From positions 744,001-808,000 of the forward strand of contig NW_020167521.1 in NCBI RefSeq assembly GCF_001641265.1: a stretch of 64,000 bases of DNA. The letters are read 5' to 3'. Both the position numbers and the translations under genes were made by a program. Source of the stretch: Pseudogymnoascus destructans. Its lineage: Eukaryota; Ascomycota; Leotiomycetes; Thelebolales; Thelebolaceae. Within the stretch, counting starts at the first letter, position 1, and each line of letters opens with the position of its first letter. Under the pieces are notes generated by a model. The model was not told the DNA's origin and did no database searches. It was given only the letters and a program-made list of their open reading frames with translations. Positions 1-9,283 of the stretch are shown piece by piece.

Positions 1-2
1 AC

Positions 3-317
3 AAAAAAACCAACAGTTTCGAATTCATCGCCCACCGCCGCAAACGCAGCAGTGCCAGCTCGGGGATGTCTCAACTCCTCACCCCCCCCCTTCCGGGCGG
101 CCAAAGCCCGATATTAGAAAATGAAGCTGCTGAGACCGAGGCGGAGGTTGGGGGAGGCGCAGAGTGGGAGAGGAGACGTCGCGCTACGAGGAGTGAGGAG
201 GCGGAGGGGGGGCAAATCGTGTATGCGCATCAGCCTACGCCTGTGGTGCTCCGGGGGGGCGGGGTGGGGGATGCGGGGTTGCCGTCGCCGGTTGGTGGGG
301 GGGTTCGGGGGGGATAA
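3..317 (+). CDS. 3' end of an unidentified gene (partial)
   Basis: An open frame enters from the left edge (codons from position 3) and stops with TAA at 315-317, giving about 104 residues. The first part (KKTNSFEFIAHRRKRSS) and the rest, rich in Pro, Gly, Glu and Arg, read like the disordered tail of a real protein. I do not recognise a family. The sequence is G-rich on the plus strand, which favours chance open frames on both strands, so this is tentative. The alternative is non-coding 3' flank. Confidence 0.35.
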   Translation, partial: KKTNSFEFIAHRRKRSSASSGMSQLLTPPLPGGQSPILENEAAETEAEVGGGAEWERRRRATRSEEAEGGQIVYAHQPTPVVLRGGGVGDAGLPSPVGGGVRGG

Positions 318-1222
318 ATCGGAAGCCTTTGGGTGGTACGGGTGCGTAGTGAAGTGGGAGAAGGGGGGGGAGGTTTGGTGTGGGATTGTATGGTGACGTT
401 TTTTTATGTGAGAGCGGGATTAGGGTATACATAGGCTGGCGCATTATTTCTTGTTATGGGTTCTTGGGATAGGTATGAGAAATGGATGGAGAAAGCGGCA
501 TCTGAGCGAATGAGCGAATATACCAAACGACGTTGGATGTCTGCGTAAGTAAGTAGTATATTTGGATATTTTATATAGAGCGGAGAATGATTGGAAAGCA
601 TCAAATTTACTATATATATGTACTCTCTATTTCAATCATAAATATCTTGTCTGTTGCCGTCCTCGTTGATGAACTTGTCCGGAGGCGGTGTAATTTTTTC
701 CCGACAGTGGCTTGTACAACGGCTGGGCCACCATCGTCAACTCGGTGTGTTTAAAGTTTAAACCAGTTAGTAAACTTGCTTCACTTTAGACACAGCATAT
801 TTCCTGGTTTTTAAATGCAAATCCTACTAATAACAAGGCTACCTACAGTGGAGTCGGTACTCAGCCGCATCTCATCTTGTCGTGCAGACGGTTATCACCT
901 GAGACTAGGTCAGCCCTGCGGGACGATTCTTTGGGGGTTTGCTAGGTGCGTGCGACGCTTTATGGTAATGGGTGGAGATATAAAGATCTGATGGTATGGG
1001 CATTTCAAGGTATTTGCACGTTTGTGAGGGTGGTCAGGATTGAACTGACTGATATATAGACCTGACGTTGCCTCATCGTTCCTGTTACGGCACGGGTCGT
1101 TATCACATATATACCCTGCATTGTGCTATCCGGATATTAATTCATCTAGTAAAACTTTGATATCAAGGAAATCCAAAGGCTACACCAGTGCTAGCCCAGA
1201 ACCAATATCAACACAGGCAAAC
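318..1222. other. gene-free interval
   Basis: No convincing coding potential in about 900 bases. It should hold the 3' flank of the partial gene and the promoter and 5' UTR of the F-box/LRR gene. No repeat was recognised. Confidence 0.5.
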
Positions 1223-3075
1223 ATGTCCCTCCCATCCTACAAAGACGCAGTCACCCCCCTCGACCCCCTCGACTTCGTCGCCACCTATCTCTCAACGCAT
1301 GACCTCCTCACCTGCTCCCTAGTAAACAAATCCTTCAACAGCGTCTTCGCAAAATACCTCTGGGAGGATCCTCTCCGCATCATTGGCAACGGTGCCAAAC
1401 GGATCCCTTTCCACCTAGGTCCGTCCTCCCCTTACCACAGTCGCAAGCCTCTACTAACCAGACTACAGAAAAATACCGCCTCCTCAGCAGATCCATCGCA
1501 GCCACAAGAGAGTCCACCAAACACCTAGTGCAAACAATAGACTACCGCCAGCAATGGATCCCAAAGATGTACGCCCTCCCCAAACACGTCAGCCAGCGCG
1601 CACTCACCATGGACGCTGGGTACTGGAACTCCCAACGCATAGTCTACAAGCTCCTCAGCGACCTCCCCGCTCACTTCCCCCGTGCCAGATTCCTCTTCCT
1701 CGATGACATCGAGTTCCCCCCTTCCCCCTCCTCTCCACCGCCGGAAACATGCCATCCACTCCTCCTCAGCCTGCGGGACTGCCAAAACATCGCCACCATA
1801 CTCAGTCCAGACGACGCAGCGGAGTTTCTAAGTGAGGTAATCTACTTAGATATCTCGCACACCGCCCTCCGCGACTCCTACGGCCACCCAACCTATCCCC
1901 TCTCACACCTCATGCTCCCCTTCCTGCGCACCCTAAAACTCCAACACGTCTCCCTCTTAGACTCAGACCTGCGCGCGCTCTTGGCTGCAAGCCCGCATCA
2001 GCTGCAACTCGCTAGTCTGGATGTAAGGGATAACAAGCTCACCGACGGTATAATCCCCGATCTGGAACAACACCTCGTTTGGCGCCTTGATGCCTCCTCC
2101 CCACCTCCTCGTCCTCCGAACTACGGCGCTACAGAGCAGCAGAATAGATACCTCGAATCCCCGCCTGCGTACTCTGAGCGGCCGCGCGCGGAGGATGAGC
2201 AGCAGGAGACGTTCATCCGCGACGCGCCCCATCCTCCGCCTGATGATCCGGAGTCCTTCATGGAGCGCGCGAGGGAGCATGCTGATATGGGGGATATAAT
2301 GCCCTATGCAGGTCTAACGGCGCTTTATCTCTCCGGGAACGCATTTACCTCCGATGCCTTCCTAAGACTGGTAAAGGCGAGTGATAGGTTACAAGTTCTT
2401 GATCTCGATGTCCCCTTCAAGGAGACGAGGTACTCTGCTTCGCTACCGCCACCACCGACTGCGGATGGACAACCGGCAGACGAGCACGAGCACACGCATC
2501 CGGTGGAAACGGCAACACACCACCTCTCCCTCTCCCTCTCCCCCCGCCTCTCAACCCTCCGCGTCCACCACGCACTAGTCACCCACCCCATCAGCTCCTA
2601 CATGGCAGACACAAACCCCCACCTCACATCCCTAACACTAACCTGCATCCCCCCCCTCTCCTCTCCCTCCCTCCTTTCATCACTTAAAACCTTTCTCTTA
2701 GCCGCTGCTACACAGGAACGGGCTATTTCCCTCGCTCGCGCAGGTGGAGGGGAGGGAGGGCGTAGAGGGGTGAAGGTACGCCCGGGACTGAGGGTTTTGA
2801 GACTTGAGCTGGGGGGGGAGGGGGTGGAAAGTGTGTCGGGGGATAGGGATGCGGATGCGTTTGCTGCGGCGGGGGCGCGGGATTTTTCGTTTTTTGATGA
2901 TCCTGGGGCTGAGGATGGGGGTGGGGGGAAGAAGGATGGGAAAGGGGAGGGAGGGAAGGAGGAGAGGGTGGATGTTAGGGCTGAGTTGAGGAGGTGGAGG
3001 GAGGGGGAGGGAGGGGGGGAGAGGAGGTGGGGGGGGAGGTTGGAGGTTGTTGTTAGGGGTGGGGAGGGGGAGTAG
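1223..3075 (+). CDS. F-box / leucine-rich-repeat protein
   Basis: Two exons, 1223-1418 and 1469-3075, separated by a 50-nt intron with a ctactaac branch point and a cag acceptor. The join restores one frame (FHL-EKYRLLSRSIAATR) and gives about 600 residues. Residues near 10-50 (DPLDFVATYLSTHDLLTCSL) fit an F-box: Pro and Leu early, then alternating hydrophobics and a Trp in YLWEDPLR. The middle holds leucine-rich segments such as LASLDVRDNKLTDG and LTALYLSGNAFTSD, expected to form LRRs. F-box proteins normally act as substrate adaptors of SCF ubiquitin ligases through Skp1; that role is inferred. The C-terminal 120 residues are low-complexity Gly, Glu, Arg and Lys. The substrate is unknown. 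Confidence 0.8.
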
Positions 3076-3339
3076 GTTGGGGTTGCGGGTGTGGTTTAGA
3101 CGAGGGGGGCGGGGGTAATTATGAGTGCATGATTTAGATGATTGAATGATAAGCGAACAACACCCAGTTCGATTAGTCGGTAAGGAGCTATAGTCGCATC
3201 TTCCACACAGCAAACGAATTCAGTCCATAAAACACCGTCAAATCGCCATAAACGTATCAATTATTATAATATACCACCAAAACACGAAGGATGCATCACA
3301 TCATCAACCCCCGACACGTCCAGCGCGCCCCATCATACA

Positions 3340-5001
3340 CTACGCAGCAGCACCCGCATACCTCACCCCCCTCTTCCCCATCTCCTTCCTCCCCACCGCC
3401 TCCTCGGGCCACACCCACCCCCTCACCCGCTTCGCCTCCCTCTTCTCCGCCAACTGCGGCGCAGGCATCCACTCATCGCGCGGGAGACACTTCCTCCTCG
3501 TCCCCTCAGCCGGCGCCCCAATCTCCGCCTTCCACCCCACCTGTCCCGCCAGCGGCGCGTCGCGCGCTAGCATGTGGAGGTAGAACAACGCCAGGAGGGC
3601 AGTCATCTTGACTTCTCCCCCCTCCTCCGCGTCGGAGGCGGAGGCGGTCTCGGCGAGGGGGATGCTGGCGACTTCCAGGTACCCGAAGTGCGGGGTTGCT
3701 TCCCCGCCGTTGCGCACGACGACGAGTTCGATCTCCGTCATCAGGAAGCCGTAGCGGCACCCGTGCTCGCGCATGCAGCGGTGCAGGTGCGCGAGGCCCC
3801 GCAGGTAGGCGACGCGCTTGTTGTTCCCCTCAACGCGCATAGCGGAGTTCCAGCGATCGAAGGACTTAACCAGCCCCACGACGCGGCCGAGGCCGCGGCC
3901 GAAGATGAGCGCCGAGGTGTCGTCGGTGTAGTTGCTGACGAAGCTGACGTCTTGGGTGGAGGAGGGGGTGGGAGCGCGCATGAGGAGGTGCCGGGTGCCT
4001 TGGGCGACGGCGAGGGCGGCGTTGAGCTTGGCGGCGTAGAAGGAGGTGTAGATTGCTGCGAGCTCGGTTTCGGTTTCGGGGTGCGTGGTGCGCGGGGCGG
4101 AGGGGGCGGGGAGGGAGGAGGCGGGGAGGGCGACGGTGAGGAGGGCCGCGAGGCCGGGGATGGAGGTTATGGTTGTGCTGGTGAAGGAGGTCCAGGGGCG
4201 GATCTGGCGGATGTCCCACCAGAAGTGCTTGCTGGCTGGGTCGCGCACGTGGATGTTGAGCTGGCGCACGAGCGATGGGGTGGGGTTAGGCGCGGTGAGG
4301 AAGGCCTGAAGTGTCGTGGTGGGCTCATCAGCTGGTGGGGCTGGGGCGAGCTCAAGCTCCTCGCAGAAGTCGTCGAAGGAGATGGAGTTGCGCATTGGCG
4401 ACGGCTCGCGGGGAGGGGCGGTGTAGTACTGCGCTGGGACAAAGGTCTCTATACCGGCCGTGGACGAGATGTACGTTGGCATCTGACGGTAGGTGGGGAA
4501 GCCATACTTGCCAATGGTCTGGCCATCAAGGCTGCAGCTCGAGGCGCGGCGGAACTGGGCATCGACGCTGCTGGTCATGGAGACAGGGGAGCACAGGGTA
4601 GAGGATGAGCGGCTGTGCGAGGGTGTCGCGAGCGCAGCAGGCATGTACGTGATAGTCTCGGGGTTGGTGTAGCTGCGGCCGTGGCTGGGCTTCCAGGTGC
4701 CGGCGGTGCCATTCTTCTTGACGCGCTTGGCAGGTGACTCGATGGCCTGGTCCTGGGAGCGGATCTTGGGGAGGAGGAGCGGGCCGTGCTGGCGGATGGG
4801 CGACTTTATGGGTGTGGCTAGCTGGGTGTTGGTGGTGTCAGGCGAGGACTCCTTGGAGTACATGGACATCTGCGAGGAGAGGGAGTCGGCACGGCGGTAG
4901 GCCGGCTGATAGCTAGCGTCTTGGAAAGCGAGCTCATAGTAGTCGGGAGGGGTGGCAGGTCCGAAAGAGAAGTTGTAGTCGAAGGGCATATCGACGGCCA
5001 T
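3340..5001 (-). CDS. conserved hypothetical protein with disordered N-terminal half
   Basis: One uninterrupted frame of 553 codons when started at the first ATG (5001, MAVDMPFDYNFSFGP). The frame stays open 21 codons further upstream, and a cgacag acceptor lies near 5066-5071, so a short upstream exon is possible. Residues 1-210 are Ser/Pro/Thr-rich, with a basic KRVKK patch that may be a nuclear signal. The C-terminal half looks folded (HFWWDIRQIRPWTSF, KRVAYLRGLAHLHRCM, YGFLMTEIELVVVRN, FGYLEVASIPL). I recall similar fungal proteins without a known function; a nuclease-like alpha/beta fold is conceivable but unproven. It is tail-to-tail with the F-box/LRR gene, 264 bp apart. Confidence 0.7.
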   Translation of the reverse strand: MAVDMPFDYNFSFGPATPPDYYELAFQDASYQPAYRRADSLSSQMSMYSKESSPDTTNTQLATPIKSPIRQHGPLLLPKIRSQDQAIESPAKRVKKNGTAGTWKPSHGRSYTNPETITYMPAALATPSHSRSSSTLCSPVSMTSSVDAQFRRASSCSLDGQTIGKYGFPTYRQMPTYISSTAGIETFVPAQYYTAPPREPSPMRNSISFDDFCEELELAPAPPADEPTTTLQAFLTAPNPTPSLVRQLNIHVRDPASKHFWWDIRQIRPWTSFTSTTITSIPGLAALLTVALPASSLPAPSAPRTTHPETETELAAIYTSFYAAKLNAALAVAQGTRHLLMRAPTPSSTQDVSFVSNYTDDTSALIFGRGLGRVVGLVKSFDRWNSAMRVEGNNKRVAYLRGLAHLHRCMREHGCRYGFLMTEIELVVVRNGGEATPHFGYLEVASIPLAETASASDAEEGGEVKMTALLALFYLHMLARDAPLAGQVGWKAEIGAPAEGTRRKCLPRDEWMPAPQLAEKREAKRVRGWVWPEEAVGRKEMGKRGVRYAGAAA

Positions 5002-7615
5002 GTTGGAAGAGACGTGGGGTTGGATGTTGGAGGGGTTGTTGGTGACAGCGACGTAATTAGACACTGTCGATTAAGACAGGTAGGTAGGTGCGTCTGATTC
5101 TGGAGCCAGCTCCTAGTAAATCAAGGCAATCAAGTGATAAGTTTTTGGTATAAAATAAAATAAAGGGACCAAGGAGATTCGTCAAGCGCAGCTCGTCCAA
5201 AGAAAAAAGATAAAAAAGAGAGGGAAAGCGAAGAGTCGGAGGATATTCTCTGTGTGGAGAGAAGTGAGAAGGAGAGAACCAACGAAAGGGATGGCCGGCG
5301 ACCAGCTGCTACTTATCCTCATGCCGCGACGGAACGCTCAGCGCCAGTCGCTCGCGCCAGTAGGCAGGGATGACGAAGAGGAGCGCACGATGAAACGGCG
5401 GCAAGCAGCGTCGAGGACCACGAACACAGCATCAGACGGCATCAGATGGTTTCTTGGTCGTCAACAGCAGACCCGGCGGGCCTCAGTAACCGTCTCCTGC
5501 CGCCGACTCCACTCCGCAATAAAAAGCATCCCCACCACAGCGTCTCTGAGTCATATTTAGAATGCAGACTACTCAGACTACCCCGAAAGTATGCATACTA
5601 GAACCCCTACCCCCCACGTTCATCTGCACGGCGCAAAACGCCCTTTCTTCGCGGCACGGCGTGATCACGGTGGAGAGGAGACCGCGGCGCGCCTCGCGAG
5701 ACGTCGTGTCGCCCTATCGCAGCTTATCGGAGTTATCGCAATCGCGGGTAAAAATACCGTTGTACCCTTATAGAACCCTTACTGGTGTGCGACTGTGGGG
5801 TGGAGTGGAGTGTCAAGGTACTGAGCGCTTTAACAAATAAACACAGGCGCTTCGCGAAACCGAGACGCTGTCTTGTCGCTGTCGCTGTCGCAAGGTCTTC
5901 TACCGCGACCCGCTGTGTTCCAAGATTGCTCAGAGTGCTGGGCGCGTCCAAGGCGGCTGTGCACAACTAAGCGTAAGCATAGCAGGCAGTAAGCATGTGT
6001 GTCGTGTCCATGTCTGTGGTCCACGTCTTCAGCACATCCTGAACATCCCGAGGCCGGTTGACTGAGGGTCAGTGGTTGGAGTTGGGGCCGGCGCGTGTTT
6101 GGGACAGCGCGATGCTGGAGCGATGTCGTGGTTGGATGGCTACATGCACGCCAATGCCAGGTAGTGGGAGGCGACGCGACGGTGACTCCCGACGTGGTGA
6201 CGGCGCGTCAGTCTCGTGGGGAAGGGCGAGCATGGCATGATTGGATGAGAAGATCGAGATGTTTATTGTGGCGATCGAGTCCGGTGCGGGTGTTTCGCGG
6301 GAGCCGTGTTTCATGTTTATGCTCGATTCGTGATTGTCGTCGTCGCTGGTCTTTCGGCTTCAAGTTTCTGGCTTCTGACTCAGAGGCTAGAGATGCAGTT
6401 CAGATGTCTGCATAGAGCTGCATAGAACAGGCTTGGTAAGAGACAGCTGTTCACCGTATAGAGTAAGCATCTGCCATTTTCCATCTGCGCTCCTACCACA
6501 GGCCTCGACGGTGAGGGATATCATCGTTTCTCCGACGGAATTGCTGCGCCGTTTCTTACCAAGGAATGTAGCTCCCTCATGCTGCTCCATAGCTCCTGGG
6601 CTGGAGAGCTACGGGACTCGGCATCGGGGTAGTGAGCTTGTTGTCATTGTATTTTTCGTGGCTTGTTATTGTTGATGTTGATGTTTATGTTGACCTCGAC
6701 GGTGATACCATCCAGCTGCTTCTCATCCCCCCTCGGGATCTCCTCATACCTCTAAGCCACCCCCTTCTCCCCATGGCCTTTTGTATGGCTGATGGCGACC
6801 TTTTTTTCTCTCCTTTTGGTCCCATCGGTCTCCCTCTGGGCCCCCCCTCCATTTTCCAAGGGACAGCCTCCCCCAAAGGGAGGACCGCTCTTTCCCCAGA
6901 CAGACCGCCTCATTGCTCTTTCCCTAATGAACAGCTTCATTGCTCTTTCCTTCCAAGGGACAGCCTCATTGTTCTTTCCTTCCAAAGAACAACTTCATCG
7001 CTCCTTCCCTTAAATAACCAACCCCTCACATCTTCCTGCCAATAACGGACCCATCGCTCCTTCCCTTAAATAAACACACTCGTCGCTCCTTCCTCTTAAT
7101 GAGCAGCCTCGTTCCTTCCTCCTTGCCTTTTTCCCTCTTCGCTCTTTCCCTCGATAAACCGTCTCTTCGTTCCTTCCCCAACAGCTTCTCTCATCGCTCC
7201 TTCCTCCAAGAACAGCCTCATCGTTCCTTCCCTCTATAATTACTCGCCTCACCCATACCACTCCGAGCTCCCCCCTTCTTCAGGCCAAGCACCCTCTTAC
7301 TCCCCCCAAAACACATCCACCCCACCCCTCCATCTCCAAACCTGCATAACCCATCTCCAGACCCGCGGATACCTCAGCATGCGCATCATCCCCTTCGCCG
7401 GTACCCGAGGTGCGCGGCCCGGCCTGGGATGCGGCCGCAGGTGGTTCGGGCGTAGATGCGGTCGCAGCTCGGATGTGCTGCGCCCCGGTGGTTACGAGGA
7501 GGGGTGTTTTGGATTTTACTCCTTTGTGGGATGATGCTGGCTGGCAGTTAGAAGGGACTTCAACAAATAGATTAACTATAATAAGTCACATATAAATATT
7601 ACTTTGTTGTTTATA
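5002..7615. other. gene-free interval upstream of the hypothetical gene
   Basis: About 2.6 kb without a supported gene. The first 400 bases are the likely promoter and 5' UTR of the minus-strand gene, with A/G-rich tracts near 5140-5230. The short open frames here lack domain or codon signals. The last part holds a pyrimidine-rich minisatellite, and the interval ends at the first transposon terminus. Confidence 0.5.
6880..7235. repeat. degenerate pyrimidine-rich minisatellite
   Basis: About nine imperfect copies of a 30-40 base unit around the core cctcattgctctttccctt, with variants cttcatcgctccttccctt and cctcatcgttccttccctc, interspersed with aaagaaca or aatgaaca. The strand is almost purely C and T outside these spacers. 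Unit length drifts, so this is an old, diverged array. It encodes nothing recognisable. Confidence 0.75.
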
Positions 7616-7922
7616 ACGTGGTTTATCACCGAGTCGATCATATCACCGAGTCGATCACTTCCCTGCTACCCAACTACGTTGAAATACAATTAAACCACCA
7701 CAACATATAATATTCATTAAAACTACTCGGAATCTGATGAACTAGACATATACGACACTGTGGCAGTTGCGGAAAGAATGGCCAGTCTTTCCGCAAGTGC
7801 CACAGTGTCGTGTAGTCAAATGCCCCTCATTTTAACCGACCCTTCTAGAGCGCTTGTCACATTGAATCTGCTCATCTACCTCCTTCTAAGCTAAAATATC
7901 ATGCACATCCTCTATAATCGTT
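7616..7922 (-). mobile_element. element D: truncated 3' end of a pogo/Fot1-like transposon
   Basis: Begins directly after a TA (7614-7615) with acgtggtttatca, the same outer terminus as element B, followed by two tandem copies of tcaccgagtcgatcata. The inner sequence is related to the 3' part of element B: the minus strand encodes decayed remnants of the transposase C-terminus, including a CCHC zinc knuckle (CGTCGKTGHSFRNC) near 7760-7810. Similarity stops near 7922, within the region that in B encodes GGALIVEDAQAI. The rest of the element and its other terminus are absent. Confidence 0.75.
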
Positions 7923-8090
7923 GGTTCTCAAACCACCGCCTGGAGGCGGTTGGCGAAAGCGAACTGGGACGCGAAAGCGATTATGGGACACTTCGGGAGC
8001 GGACTTGCGACGCGACACGACCGACCATGAACACGACCGACAACGAGCACAACTACAACCACAACTATGCCGGTACTTGAAATAAATTAA

Positions 8091-9177
8091 AATGAAGCTC
8101 TTTTAAATGCCATTGGATTTTTAAATGAAAATCCAACAGAGAAGAGTGCTACAGTAGCACGAATGTATAGAGTAAACCCAAGTACGCTCCGGACTATACG
8201 ACTACGACAACGACGCGCATCACCACAACGCACCGCTGTGCCACGCGGAGGCCAGAACAGAGTACTGTCTGATGTACAAGTTACAGCTATACAAAGATAC
8301 ATCTAACGCTCATACGAAAATGCGTACGGTGCAACTAAGCCTATGGTGTTCAGTGCCATCTGCCAACTACGTGCAGCAGAAACTCCAATGTTTGCACCAC
8401 CGTCATAACGGTGGTTCCAGACATGGATTAAGACACAACAACACAACTTCCATACAATAAAAACCCGGCCAATTGAAGCAGCACGGGATGCATCTCATGA
8501 AGTATCAGCTATTAAAGAATGGTTTTATGAATTTAAAGATGTGTGTAATCAACTAGATATTACTGCAGGTGATATCTACAACTTTGATGAAGTGGGATTC
8601 CATGTAGGAATGAGCACTGGTGAACATGTGTTGGTACCATCTATAGTAAAGGAGGTAAGTTGTTTCTACTTATCTTACTTTATATTCTAATATTTATAGC
8701 TTTATATACAAGCTCCAGAGAACAGACAAAGTCTTACAGTTATAGAGACAATTTCAGCTGCTGGCATTGCACTTCCACCGTTCCTTATTATACAAGGAAA
8801 ATTACACATGGAAAGTTGGTACCATGACAATCTACACGGTGATAAGAAAGTTGCAGTATCCGATTCCGGATATACAAACTCTGAGCTTGCAATGGAATAT
8901 CTACAGCATTTTATTCAACATACACCATCTATAAGAACAAAATTGTTAATAATGGACTCTCATGTCTCACATGAAGTTCCAGAGTTTATAATACTTGCAC
9001 ATCAACACAATATACACTTACATGTGTTTCTGCCTCATCTTATGCATATTCTACAACCGCTAGATGTTACTGTGTTTGCACAATATAAACATTAGCACCA
9101 ACATGCAATTCAACAAGCAATCCGGAATTTTGATACAGATTATAATGTTATATCTTTCTTTAGAGACTTGTCTACTA
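8091..9177 (+). pseudogene. element C: decayed pogo-type transposase
   Basis: A single frame starting near 8091 (NEALLNAIGFLNENPTEKSA) reads as a transposase through two in-frame TAA stops (8304-8306 and 8406-8408). It is spliced by a 45-nt intron (8655-8699, gtaagt to tatttatag) and resumes at LYIQAPENRQSLTVIE. It meets a further stop at 9093-9095, then continues to the insertion point of element A. Catalytic-core motifs of the DDE_1 family are visible: NFDEVGF, LLIMDSHVSH and ILQPLDVTVF. It belongs to a family different from A and B. Repeats of gcgaaagcg near 7962-7980 may be its left terminus. The right end was not found. Confidence 0.8.
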
Positions 9178-9222
9178 ACGTGCATGTATAACGAAAGTGC
9201 CAAACAAGCGAAAGTGCCAAAA
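9178..9222 (+). repeat. left terminal inverted repeat of element A
   Basis: Exact reverse complement of 11589-11633 over 45 bases. Contains two cgaaagtgcca boxes at a 17-bp period. Confidence 0.92.
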
Positions 9223-9283
9223 TATCGCGACTACCCCATAAGAATTGCGATAAATCCACCACAACAATATAAATTAATTAAAA

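Noticed and set aside
3574..4608. 344-codon open frame opposite the conserved hypothetical gene
   Set aside because: Shadow of the minus-strand coding sequence; Gly/Glu/Ala composition results from its GC-rich codons.
7010..7261. Arg/Gly/Glu-rich frame on the minus strand
   Set aside because: Translation of the pyrimidine minisatellite; several frames are open because stops are rare in such sequence.
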